This document shows positions 17,828 to 25,557 of a stretch of DNA of 64,000 bases, one piece after another (positions within the stretch are counted from its first letter, which is position 1; each line of letters opens with the position of its first letter). Both the position numbers and the translations under genes were made by a program. Below the pieces are notes generated by a model. It was given only the letters and a program-made list of their open reading frames with translations, made no database searches and was not told where the DNA came from. Source of the stretch: Streptomyces sp. BK340 (GTDB lineage: Bacteria > Actinomycetota > Actinomycetes > Streptomycetales > Streptomycetaceae); assembly GCF_007827595.1 (NCBI RefSeq), contig NZ_VISR01000032.1, forward strand, positions 1 to 64,000, read 5' to 3'.

Positions 17828-19549
17828 TCAGCGGTCGCGGTCGTGGTCGCGGCTCCACTCCCGGTACGCGGCCACCGCCGTCGGCAGCGTCGGGAAGATG
17901 TGGCCGGCGCCGACGGACTCCGCGAGGCCGTACGACTCGAGGTCGTCCAGCAGGTCCTGTTTGACCCGGGCCAGGGCGAAGACGATGCCTCGGCCCGTGA
18001 GCTCCCGGCGCAGGTCCTCCACGGCGTCCAGGGCCGTGATGTCGACCTCCACGTTGGCCTCGGTGTTGAGGACGAACCACCGTACGGGTTCGGTCTGTTC
18101 GTCCACGGCGTCCAGCGCCCGGCGCCGGAAGTTCTCCGCGTTGGCGAAGAACAGGGGCGAGTCGTAGCGGTAGACGAGCAGACCGGGGACCGTGTGCGCC
18201 TGCGGGTAGTCGTCGACGTCGTGCATGCCGGCCATCCCGGGGACCAGGCCCTCGACCGCGTCGTGGGGCCGGGCCACCCGGGTCAGCAGTTCGGCGATCG
18301 ACAGGCCGACGGCCACGACCACCCCGTACAGGATGCCCAGGGTGAGCACGCCCGCCAGACAGCCCAGGGCCAGGAACAGCTCGCGGCGCCGGAAGGAGGC
18401 GAGGCGGCGGAAGCCCGCGACGTCGATCATGCGGGCGGCGGCGTAGACGACGAGTGCGCCGAGCGCGGCGGAGGGCATGCGGGACAGCAGCGGGCTGAGG
18501 AACAGCAGGACGGCCAGTACCACCGCCCCCGCGACCAGCGAGTACAGCTGGCTGCGGGCGCCCGCGGAGGACGCGAGCGCCGTACGGCTGGCGCTGCTGC
18601 TGACCGGGAAGCCGTGCAGCACACCGGCGCCGAGGTTGGTGGCGCCCAGGGCGAGGAACTCCCGGTCGGCGTCCAGCGCGTTCTCGTCGCCGTGGTCCGC
18701 GAACGCCCGCGCGGTGAGGATCATGTCGGTGTACGCGACCAGCAGCACGCCGAGCGCGGGCAGCGCCAGGCCCGGCACCGCGGAGAGATCCGGCAGGGCG
18801 AGGTCCGGAAGGCCGGAGGGCACGGTGCCGATCACCGCGACGCCGTACCGGCCGTCCAGGTCGAGGACCACGACGGCCACCGTGGCGAGGACCACCGCGA
18901 GCAGCGGTCCGGGGAGCCTGGGGAAGAAGCGGGCGACGGCGAAGAGGAACACCAGTACGGCCGCGGAGAGGGCCACGGTCGCCGGGTGGGCGTCCGCGAG
19001 ACGGGTGCAGAAGGACCACAGCTGGGGGAAGAACTCCGTGCCGCTCGTCCGCACTCCGGTGAGCCTGGTCAACTGGTCCACCGCCATGATCAGGGCCACG
19101 CCCGCCAGGTAGCCGATCAGGACCGGGCGGGAGAGCAGGTCCGCGAGGAAGCCCAGCCGGATCGCGCGGGCCGCCAGGCACAGCAGCCCGACCGTGACGG
19201 CGAGGGCGGCCGCCAGCGCGGCGTAGCGGCCCGGGTCGCCGGCGGCCAGGGGGCCCACCACCGTGGCCGTCATCAGGGCCGTCGTGGACTCCGGGCCGAC
19301 CGACAGCAGACGTGACGAGCCGAGCAGCGCGTAGAGGCCGAGCGCCGGGAGGATCGCCCAGAGTCCGGTGACCGGTGGCAGACCGGCCACGCCCGCGTAC
19401 GCCATGCACTGCGGCACGAGGTACGCGGCCACCGTCACACCCGCCGGCAGGTCGCCCCGCAGCCGGCTCCACAGGCGCGCGAGAAGCGCACCGGGCCCGG
19501 GCACGGGACCCCACGGCCCCGGAACCCGCCCGGCCCGTCCTTTGGCCAT
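17828..19549 (-). CDS. SulP family anion transporter with STAS domain
   Basis: 573 residues from ATG 19549. It has about 10-12 hydrophobic helices, the SulP block AAYLVPQCMAYAGVAGLPPVTGLWA near the N-terminus and LGATNLGAGVLHGFPVSSSASRTAL in the middle. The cytoplasmic C-terminus (about 440-560) is a STAS domain with LLVYRYDSPLFFANAENFRRR and VDITALDAVEDLRRELTGRGI. Family members move sulfate, bicarbonate or other anions. It is divergent from a universal stress protein gene, and the shared upstream region holds a DevR-like palindrome at 19673. Confidence 0.9.
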   Translation of the reverse strand: MAKGRAGRVPGPWGPVPGPGALLARLWSRLRGDLPAGVTVAAYLVPQCMAYAGVAGLPPVTGLWAILPALGLYALLGSSRLLSVGPESTTALMTATVVGPLAAGDPGRYAALAAALAVTVGLLCLAARAIRLGFLADLLSRPVLIGYLAGVALIMAVDQLTRLTGVRTSGTEFFPQLWSFCTRLADAHPATVALSAAVLVFLFAVARFFPRLPGPLLAVVLATVAVVVLDLDGRYGVAVIGTVPSGLPDLALPDLSAVPGLALPALGVLLVAYTDMILTARAFADHGDENALDADREFLALGATNLGAGVLHGFPVSSSASRTALASSAGARSQLYSLVAGAVVLAVLLFLSPLLSRMPSAALGALVVYAAARMIDVAGFRRLASFRRRELFLALGCLAGVLTLGILYGVVVAVGLSIAELLTRVARPHDAVEGLVPGMAGMHDVDDYPQAHTVPGLLVYRYDSPLFFANAENFRRRALDAVDEQTEPVRWFVLNTEANVEVDITALDAVEDLRRELTGRGIVFALARVKQDLLDDLESYGLAESVGAGHIFPTLPTAVAAYREWSRDHDRDR

Positions 19550-19672
19550 GCGCCGACCTCCGCCGTCCGCCCCCAGGATCCACCGGGGCACCGGCCACCG
19601 CGAGGCGTGCGGGCCCCGCCGCGCGGCACCCGTCCCGCCGCCGGCCCGCTCAGGGCCGGTCGGTCCCGGCCG

Positions 19673-19686
19673 GGGACGAGTGGCCC
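19673..19686. promoter_or_regulatory. DevR-box-like palindrome upstream of usp
   Basis: GGGAC-GAGT-GGCCC, within a longer GGGGAC/GGCCCC arrangement. It lies 74 bp before the Usp ATG and 124 bp before the divergent SulP start. A related sequence with one extra spacer base (GGGCC-N5-GTCCC) is at 19653-19667. Confidence 0.5.
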
Positions 19687-19759
19687 CTGCTTCCCGCGGC
19701 TCCGGTCGCAGGATGGTGGCAGTGGTGGAACTGGTTCCTCGCCCCTGGAGGTGGAGAGC

Positions 19760-20659
19760 ATGACCCGACCGGTCACGGCAGGTCTCGACGGCTCGCCCGA
19801 GAGCCGGGCCGCAGCGGAATGGGCGGCCCGTGAGGCAGCGTTGAGGGGCCTGCCTCTGAAGATCGTCCATGTCTGGGAGCCCACGCCCGGGCTGATCGGC
19901 GAGGCGCCGCTGCCCGCGGCGGAGACCCAGCCGTACTGGACCGAGCGGGTTCCGCGTGAGTTCGCCGAGGGCATCCGGCTGCGCCACCCCGGTCTCGACG
20001 TGACCGCCGAGCAGCGCACCGGGATACCGGCCGACGTGCTGTGCGAGGCGGCGCAGGCCGCCGAGCTGCTGGTGCTCGGCTCGCGGGGCCTCGGCGGGCT
20101 CGGCGGGTTCCTGGTCGGCTCGGTGAGCCTGTCCGTCATCGCGCGGGTCGTACGGCCCGTGGTGCTGGTCAGGGCGGGTGAACAGGCCGCCGACGAGCAC
20201 CGGATGGACCCGGCGGGCGTGCCCTCGGCCTCGGCACCCTTCCGGCCCGTCGTCCTCGGCCTCGACACCCAGGACCCCGACGAGACACTGCTCGAGTTCG
20301 CCTTCGACGCCGCCGCGCGCCGCGACGCCCCGCTGCGCATCGTGCACGGCTGGACACCGCCGCCCGTCGACCCCCTGTCCGCCGTCTACGACCTGCGGGA
20401 ATCGATCGCACGCAGCGAGGCCGACGTCCTGACCGAGGTGGTGCGCCCCTGGCTGCAGAAGTTCCCGGACGTGGACGTGACCGAGGTGAGCCGGACCGGC
20501 CATGCGGCCCCCGTCCTGGTCGACGCCTCCCGTGACGCCTCTCTGGTCGTCGTCGGCCGGCGCATCCGCACCAGCCGGCTCGGCGCCCACATCGGCCACG
20601 TCACCCACGCCGTCCTGCATCACGCCGACGCTCCCGTCGCCGTGGTCGCGCACGGCTGA
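19760..20659 (+). CDS. Universal stress protein, two UspA domains
   Basis: 299 residues made of two tandem Usp domains. Domain 1 starts VTAGLDGSPESRAAAEWAAREA and has the ATP-binding type motif LLVLGSRGLGGLGGFLVGSVS. Domain 2 starts PVVLGLDTQDPDETLLEFAFDAAA and ends with VVVGRRIRTSRLGAHIGHVTHAVLHHADAPVAVV. Double-Usp proteins are common members of actinobacterial dormancy regulons. The ATG follows GGAGGTGGAGAGC. The next gene begins 26 nt downstream, so the two likely form an operon. Confidence 0.92.
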   Translation: MTRPVTAGLDGSPESRAAAEWAAREAALRGLPLKIVHVWEPTPGLIGEAPLPAAETQPYWTERVPREFAEGIRLRHPGLDVTAEQRTGIPADVLCEAAQAAELLVLGSRGLGGLGGFLVGSVSLSVIARVVRPVVLVRAGEQAADEHRMDPAGVPSASAPFRPVVLGLDTQDPDETLLEFAFDAAARRDAPLRIVHGWTPPPVDPLSAVYDLRESIARSEADVLTEVVRPWLQKFPDVDVTEVSRTGHAAPVLVDASRDASLVVVGRRIRTSRLGAHIGHVTHAVLHHADAPVAVVAHG

Positions 20660-20684
20660 CTCGCCGGCCCGAGGAGGAGAAGCC

Positions 20685-21365
20685 ATGATCATGAACGAGC
20701 AGACGAGAGCGGACACGGCGACGGAGGCGCCGCTGGGCGACCTGGGCCGCAGGCTCGCCGCCCGGCGCATCCAACTCGGCCTCACCCGGCGGGAGACGGC
20801 GGCGCGCGCCGGGATGGCGGCCGGCTATCTCAGGTACCTGGAGGAGCATCCCGGGGCCACGCCGGGCACCGGCGTGCTGATGGCCCTGGCCACGGCACTG
20901 GAGACCACCGTCACCGAACTCACCGGCGGTGCCGTCGACCTGCCGCCGGGTATCGGACACGCCGCGCCCGCACCGGAGTTCACCCGGCTGCGCACCGGGG
21001 AGTGCCGGGCCCTGCTGGCGACGCACGGGGTGGGGCGGCTCGCGCTCGGCACGGCCTCCGGTCCGGTGATCGTGCCCGTCAACTACAGCGTCGTGGACGG
21101 GGCGATCGTCTTCCGGACCGAGCGCGGCGCCACGCCGGCCCTGGCCATCGGCTGCCAGGTGGCCTTCGAGGTCGACCGAATCGACGACGCGTTCAGCCAG
21201 GGCTGGAGCGTCCTGGTCCGCGGACCCGCGCGCGCGGTCAGCGACCCGCAGGAGCGGCGCCGGCTCACGGAACGTGCCCACAGCGCGCCCTGGGCCGGAG
21301 GCTCCCGCAGCCTGTGGGTGCGCATCGATCCGTTCACCGTGACCGGACGCCGGATCACCGTGTGA
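20685..21365 (+). CDS. XRE-HTH fused to pyridoxamine 5'-phosphate oxidase-like domain
   Basis: 226 residues from ATG 20685 after GAGGAGGAGAAGCC. The N-terminal part (about 20-80) is a helix-turn-helix of XRE type (LGLTRRETAARAGMAAGYLRYLEE). The C-terminal part (about 95-225) is a flavin-reductase/PNPOx split-barrel (ECRALLATHGVGRLAL, VIVPVNYSVVDGAIVFRTERG, VAFEVDRIDDAFSQGWSVLVRGPA). It could be a flavin- or F420-responsive regulator. The fold is also present, without the HTH, in the gene at 21452. Confidence 0.88.
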   Translation: MIMNEQTRADTATEAPLGDLGRRLAARRIQLGLTRRETAARAGMAAGYLRYLEEHPGATPGTGVLMALATALETTVTELTGGAVDLPPGIGHAAPAPEFTRLRTGECRALLATHGVGRLALGTASGPVIVPVNYSVVDGAIVFRTERGATPALAIGCQVAFEVDRIDDAFSQGWSVLVRGPARAVSDPQERRRLTERAHSAPWAGGSRSLWVRIDPFTVTGRRITV

Positions 21366-21380
21366 GGAGGAGGGGGCGGT

Positions 21381-21430
21381 ACGGCGGAAGGCGACGCGTG
21401 TACGACCGTACGCGCGTGGCCTTCCGCCGT
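21381..21430. terminator. Bidirectional terminator hairpin
   Basis: ACGGCGGAAGGC (21381-21392) pairs perfectly with GCCTTCCGCCGT (21419-21430), and the interior also pairs (ACGCG with CGCGT, GTAC with GTAC). It separates two convergent genes in the dormancy island. Confidence 0.8.
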
Positions 21431-21451
21431 GCTCCCGCGCGGTCGGCGCGG

Positions 21452-21910
21452 TCAGCCGTCCTCCGGCCCGTCGCCCCGCGAGGTCAGCATGATGCCCGTG
21501 ACCAGATCGGGGTGGATCCGCACCGCGTGGTCCATCCCCGGCAGGGCCGCCCACGGCTTCAACAGCCCCCGGATACGGGTCAGTTCCTCCGCGTCGGTCA
21601 CCACCTGCGCGTATCCCGTGACCACCACGCTCCAGCCGAGGTGGGTGTCCGGGTCGATGGCGTCGGCCTCGTAGGCCACGACGACTCCGGGGCCGTCGGC
21701 CTGCCGGGCCTGGGAGGTCAGGGCCGCGCCCTCATGGGTGCGGATGACGATGTCGCCGTCGTCCAGGACGTGGTTGACCGGGCGGACGGTGGGCAGGGCC
21801 TGACGGGTGAAGACGACCCTTCCCAGGGACACGCTGCCCAGCAGCCGCAGGGCCTCGGCACGGTCGAGATCGACGCGCCGGTGCGACGCAGGGCCCTTGT
21901 CAGTGATCAT
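21452..21910 (-). CDS. Pyridoxamine 5'-phosphate oxidase family protein
   Basis: 152 residues from ATG 21910. A single split-barrel flavin-binding domain: EALRLLGSVSLGRVVFTRQ, PTVRPVNHVLDDGDIVIRTHEG, VVVAYEADAIDPDTHLGWSVVVTGYA. It belongs to the PNPOx-like or F420-dependent reductase superfamily; such short proteins recur in DosR-type regulons. It is divergent from the DevS-like kinase gene. The true cofactor and substrate cannot be told. Confidence 0.88.
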   Translation of the reverse strand: MITDKGPASHRRVDLDRAEALRLLGSVSLGRVVFTRQALPTVRPVNHVLDDGDIVIRTHEGAALTSQARQADGPGVVVAYEADAIDPDTHLGWSVVVTGYAQVVTDAEELTRIRGLLKPWAALPGMDHAVRIHPDLVTGIMLTSRGDGPEDG

Positions 21911-22091
21911 GGCGGGATTTCTTCGTGGGGTGCGTCGTTCGCTTCTCATCGGCCTCCGCCTACGCCTACGCCTCGGCATCGGCGTCGGGACGGGATGCGT
22001 GCGGAGCGACACCGCGGGGGATCGGTGCCGCTCCTGTGTCCACCGTCGCGCGTGCGGCGCCGCCGGGCCAGTGCCGATCGGTCCCCGTCCA

Positions 22092-22113
22092 GGGACCGTA
22101 GGTCCTTCGGCCA
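22092..22113. promoter_or_regulatory. Imperfect DevR-box-like repeats upstream of the sensor kinase
   Basis: Two overlapping near-matches: GGGAC-CGTA-GGTCC (22092-22105) and AGGTC-CTTC-GGCCA (22100-22113). The second shares GGTCCTTCGGCC with the site at 25297. They sit about 90-110 bp before the kinase start. A further near-palindrome GTGCC-GATC-GGTCC is at 22071-22084. Confidence 0.4.
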
Positions 22114-22201
22114 AGGTCGCCCGAAGGCACCCGCCGATGGCGGATACGGTGGTGGGGACCCGGAGGGTCCGGGTGTCCCCGCCCAGGTGACCTGGAGGAA
22201 C

Positions 22202-23923
22202 GTGGTGGCAAGCCCCGAGGGGCCCCGTGTACGACTGCCGCAGCTGAAGCTCGACGAGCTGCTGGAGGAACTGCAGGCCCGGATCGACGCGGCCCGCGGC
22301 ACCCGGGACCGGGTGCACAGCCTGCTGGAGGCGGTGCTCGCCGTCGGCCGGGAGCTGCACCTGGAGCAGGCCCTGCACTCCATCGTGGACGCGGCCGCGG
22401 TGCTCGTGGACGCGGAGTACGCCGCCCTCGGCGTCATCGGACCGGACGGCACACGGCTGTCCCGGTTCTACACGGTGGGCGTCACCGAGCGGCAGATCGC
22501 CGAGATCGGGCCGTATCCGGCGGGCCACGGCATCCTCGGCGAACTGATCCGGCACCCGGAGCCGCTCCGGCTCGCGAAACTGTCCGAGCACCCGGCCTCG
22601 TACGGTTTCCCGCCGAACCACCCGCCGATGAACAGCTTCCTCGGTGTCCCGATCCGGGTCCGCGACCAGGTGTTCGGCAACCTGTACCCCACCGAGAAGC
22701 GGGGCGGCGCGGAGTTCGACGAGGAGGACGAGTCGGTGCTGTCGACGCTGGCCGTGGCGGCCGGCGTGGCCATCGACAACGCGCGGCTGTACGAGGACTC
22801 GCGGCTGCGGGAGCGCTGGCTGCGGGCGAACGCGGAGATCACGCACAGCCTGCTGTCGGGCAGCGGACGCTCCGAGGCCCTGAACCTGATCGCCGAGCGC
22901 GCCCGGGAGATCACTGGCTCGGCCCTGGCGGCGGTCGCGCTGCCGATGGAGGACACCGAGTCGCTCGCCGTGGAGATCGCCGTCGGAGTGGACGCGCAGG
23001 AGCACCGGGGACTGGTGCTGCCGCTGTGCGACAGCCTGATGGGGCTGGCGTACTCCGCCCTCGCTCCGGTCGCGACCGACGACATCACCCAGGACGCGCG
23101 GCTCTCCCGGGAAGCCCCGCGGTTCACCGGACTCGGCCCTGCGGTCGCCGTCCCCATCGGCACAGGGGAGGGTGGCGCCCGGGGCGTGGTCCTGCTGGTG
23201 CGCGAGGCCGGCCGCCCGGTGTTCTCGGAGAACGAGACCGAGACGCTGCGGGGGTTCGCCGCGCAGGCCGCGATCGCCATGGAGCTGGCCGAACGGCGGC
23301 AGGACGCCGAGCAGATCGCGGTGCTGGAGGACCGCGACCGGATCGCCCGTGACCTGCACGACCTGGCCATCCAGCGACTGTTCGCCACCGGTATGACGCT
23401 GCAGAGCGCGGGCCGTTTCATCGAGCACCCGGAAGCCTCCGAGCGGGTTCTGCGGGCCGTCGACGACCTCGACGAGACCATCAAGATCATCCGCTCGACG
23501 ATCTTCGGGCTGCGGGCACGCGAGGGCGGCGCCGGGAGCGGACTGCGGGCCAGGGTCGTCCGCGCGGCGGGGGAGGCGGCCCCGCTGCTCGGCTTCGCGC
23601 CGAGCGTGCGCATGGAGGGGCTGCTGGACACCGACGTGCCGCGCGAGGTGGCCGACCATGTGGTGGCCGTGCTCTCCGAGGCCCTCACCAACATCGCCCG
23701 GCACGCCCACGCCGACGGGGCCCAAGTCGTCCTGCGGACCGACGGCCACGACGTGTTCCTGACGGTCGCGGACAACGGCGTGGGCATCCCGTCCGGCGGC
23801 CGCCGCAGCGGGCTGCGCAACATGGCCGAGCGGGCGGAACAGCTGGGCGGACACCTCGCCGTGTCCGGCACCGAGGGCGGCGGCGCCACACTGGAGTGGC
23901 GGGTGCCGCTGCCGGTCCAGTAG
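22202..23923 (+). CDS. DevS/DosS-like GAF-domain sensor histidine kinase
   Basis: 573 residues (GTG 22202, or 22205, after GGAGGAAC). Two GAF domains (about 50-200 and 215-365) precede a HisKA_3/HATPase_c module. GAF-A contains FPPNHPPMNSFLGVP; its His140 aligns by eye with the haem-ligand histidine of mycobacterial DevS. The phosphorylated His386 is in DRIARDLHDLAIQRLF, the N-box in LSEALTNIARHA and the G-box in VADNGVGIP. It probably senses oxygen, NO or redox through haem and phosphorylates the regulator at 17037, though the pair is separated by 4 kb. NLYPTEK replaces the usual NLYLTEK. Confidence 0.92.
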   Translation: MVASPEGPRVRLPQLKLDELLEELQARIDAARGTRDRVHSLLEAVLAVGRELHLEQALHSIVDAAAVLVDAEYAALGVIGPDGTRLSRFYTVGVTERQIAEIGPYPAGHGILGELIRHPEPLRLAKLSEHPASYGFPPNHPPMNSFLGVPIRVRDQVFGNLYPTEKRGGAEFDEEDESVLSTLAVAAGVAIDNARLYEDSRLRERWLRANAEITHSLLSGSGRSEALNLIAERAREITGSALAAVALPMEDTESLAVEIAVGVDAQEHRGLVLPLCDSLMGLAYSALAPVATDDITQDARLSREAPRFTGLGPAVAVPIGTGEGGARGVVLLVREAGRPVFSENETETLRGFAAQAAIAMELAERRQDAEQIAVLEDRDRIARDLHDLAIQRLFATGMTLQSAGRFIEHPEASERVLRAVDDLDETIKIIRSTIFGLRAREGGAGSGLRARVVRAAGEAAPLLGFAPSVRMEGLLDTDVPREVADHVVAVLSEALTNIARHAHADGAQVVLRTDGHDVFLTVADNGVGIPSGGRRSGLRNMAERAEQLGGHLAVSGTEGGGATLEWRVPLPVQ

Positions 23924-23961
23924 GCGGCGGGCCGGTGGCCGGCTGAATCGGGCCCCGGGTG

Positions 23962-23975
23962 GGGCCACCCGGCCC
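23962..23975. promoter_or_regulatory. DevR-box-like palindrome upstream of CBS protein gene
   Basis: GGGCC-ACCC-GGCCC matches GGGNC-N4-GNCCC exactly and lies 73 bp before the ATG at 24048. The surrounding sequence is very G/C rich, so the chance of a random match is not negligible. Confidence 0.45.
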
Positions 23976-24047
23976 ATGCGGCAGCCGGGCCCGCGGCGGC
24001 ACCCTTGAGGTGCCGCCGGACGGCATCCGAGCACCTTGGAGGACGCC

Positions 24048-24722
24048 ATGAACGGCACTCCGACCGTCGTGAACGACGTGATGACCCGCACGGTCGTCGC
24101 CCTGCGCACGGGAGCCGCCTTCAAGGAGATCGCGCGGACCATGCGGGAGTGGCACGTGAGTGCCCTTCCCGTGCTGGACGGCGGTGGACGCGTCGTCGGC
24201 GTGGTCTCCGAGGCCGACCTGCTGCCGAAGGAGGAGTACCGCGAGGGCGCCCCCGGCCGGTACGGACAGCTGCCGTACCCCGCCGACCTGCGCAAGGCGG
24301 ACGGGGTGACGGCGCAGGAGCTGATGACCACTCCGGCCGTGACCGTGGCGCCGGACGCGACCCTCGCCCACGCCGCGCGCGTCATGGCCCGCAGCAGGGT
24401 CAAGCGGCTGCCGGTGACCGACGACGCGGGCGCCCTCATGGGCATCGTCAGCCGCTCCGACCTGCTGACGGTGTTCCTGCGGAACGACGAGGACATCGCC
24501 GAGGACGTCGGCCGCGAGGTCGTCACCCGGCTCTTCGGCACACGGTCGGCGCCCGTACGGGTCGAGGTGCACGACGGTGTGGTCACGCTCACCGGCCGGG
24601 TCCAGGACACCGTCCTCGTACCGATCGCGACCCTGCTCGCGCGATCGGTGCCGGGTGTGGTCGACGTGCGCTGCGCGCTGACCGCCTTCAGCGACAGCAG
24701 CTTCAGCGACAGCAGGGGGTGA
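24048..24722 (+). CDS. CBS-domain protein with C-terminal BON domain
   Basis: 224 residues from ATG 24048 after TTGGAGGACGCC. Two CBS motifs form a Bateman module (VNDVMTRTVVALRTGAAFKEIARTM and AQELMTTPAVTVAPDATLAHAARVM, each with a GVVSEADLL or GIVSRSDLL end), which typically bind adenosine nucleotides. Residues about 160-215 form a BON domain (VEVHDGVVTLTGRVQDT). The tail SDSSFSDSRG comes from a short tandem duplication. CBS-BON proteins are frequent in dormancy or stress islands of actinobacteria. Regulatory role only; no catalytic motif. Confidence 0.9.
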   Translation: MNGTPTVVNDVMTRTVVALRTGAAFKEIARTMREWHVSALPVLDGGGRVVGVVSEADLLPKEEYREGAPGRYGQLPYPADLRKADGVTAQELMTTPAVTVAPDATLAHAARVMARSRVKRLPVTDDAGALMGIVSRSDLLTVFLRNDEDIAEDVGREVVTRLFGTRSAPVRVEVHDGVVTLTGRVQDTVLVPIATLLARSVPGVVDVRCALTAFSDSSFSDSRG

Positions 24723-24752
24723 AGGCCGGGGCGACCGCCCCGGAGCCGGGAG

Positions 24753-25214
24753 TCACGCCAGGCCACCACTGCCGTACGGGGCGTAGAGGTCGAGCAGCCG
24801 GACCCGGGAAGCGGGCAGGCGCCGAGCCACCACCCGGCCCACCCAGACCGCGATGGCCCGCCCGAAGCCGGAGTCGGCGGCACACATCTCCCGGACCGTC
24901 TCGGCGTCGAACTCCCAGGCCCGCACCGGGCTCGTCGCCTCGGCGCCCAGATGCCACAGGAAGGGCGGGAAATGCCAGGACCAGCCGACCAGTTCGCCGT
25001 GCCCGACCGACTCGACGACGGCGGGACGGCGGCCGGGCACCCGCAGGTCGAGCGCGATGCTGCCGGTCCGCACGATCCAGAAGCGGTCGGCGCGCCGGCC
25101 CTCCTCGAACAGCCGCGTCCCGGCCCCGAAGGACACCTCACGGGCGACCCGCATCAGCCGTTCACGGTGTCCGGCGGGGAGGGCCGCGTTCATGGTGGTC
25201 GTGGCCGAGGTCAT
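24753..25214 (-). CDS. Cyclic nucleotide-binding domain protein without HTH
   Basis: 153 residues from ATG 25214. The whole protein is a cNMP-binding beta-barrel of the Crp/Fnr type (FGAGTRLFEEGRRADRFWIVRTGSIALDL and VESVGHGELVGWSWHF). No DNA-binding HTH follows, unlike Crp. It ends the dormancy island. Stand-alone cNMP domain proteins are seen in actinobacterial hypoxia regulons. The ligand is not defined: the phosphate-binding cassette RPAVVESVGHGELVG departs from the classical GE-R-A pattern. Confidence 0.85.
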   Translation of the reverse strand: MTSATTTMNAALPAGHRERLMRVAREVSFGAGTRLFEEGRRADRFWIVRTGSIALDLRVPGRRPAVVESVGHGELVGWSWHFPPFLWHLGAEATSPVRAWEFDAETVREMCAADSGFGRAIAVWVGRVVARRLPASRVRLLDLYAPYGSGGLA

Positions 25215-25296
25215 CGCACGAGCTCCCTTCGTGGCGTCTGACCCCACCCTCTGCCACCCCGGAGCCCCGCACCACGGGCCGCCCGGACCCGGCCCG

Positions 25297-25310
25297 GGGT
25301 CCTTCGGCCC
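25297..25310. promoter_or_regulatory. DevR-box-like palindrome upstream of cNMP-binding protein gene
   Basis: GGGTC-CTTC-GGCCC matches GGGNC-N4-GNCCC and is 83 bp upstream of the minus-strand start at 25214. The rest of 25215-25557 holds no convincing gene; the other notable signal is the palindrome at 25522. Confidence 0.5.
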
Positions 25311-25521
25311 ACCCCGGCGGCCCCGGCGGACGGGGAGCGGACGCCATGAAGGACGGGAAGGGCTCCATCCACTTCTCGCGGATCCTGATTGCGCGGTGCA
25401 CGGCCGCCAGCCGCTTCCCCGCGTCTCCAAGGGGTCCTTCCCGCCACTTCCAGCACACCACGGGAACGGCCGGTCCACCAGTGCCGCGACGTCCAGAAGC
25501 GGCAATTGCCCAGGGGGCGGT

Positions 25522-25551
25522 TTTGAACGTGTTCAAATGCAGGCGTACGCT
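25522..25551 (+). promoter_or_regulatory. Palindromic operator and -10 box for leaderless gene
   Basis: TTTGAACGTGTTCAAA (25522-25537) is a perfect 16-bp palindrome of the kind bound by TetR-type repressors. TACGCT (25546-25551) follows as a -10 box, 6 nt before ATG 25558, so the operator lies where RNA polymerase would bind between -35 and -10. Confidence 0.6.
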
Positions 25552-25557
25552 CCTGGC

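Noticed and set aside
19653..19667. GGGCC-N5-GTCCC as a further DevR-type site
   Set aside because: It has one extra spacer base compared with the N4 palindromes, so it may be chance; kept only as a side remark.
17828..20785. Long minus-strand frame that extends the SulP gene across the usp gene
   Set aside because: The SulP similarity begins at MAKGRAG (19549); the part beyond it is antisense to the clear Usp protein and has shadow-type composition.
21452..25141. Very long minus-strand open frame across the kinase and CBS genes
   Set aside because: Only the last 152 residues (from ATG 21910) have a recognisable fold; the rest is the antisense of the well-supported kinase and CBS-BON genes.
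25276..25290. GGGCC-GCCCG-GACCC next to the 25297 site
   Set aside because: Five-base spacer breaks the symmetry seen in the other sites; too weak to count.
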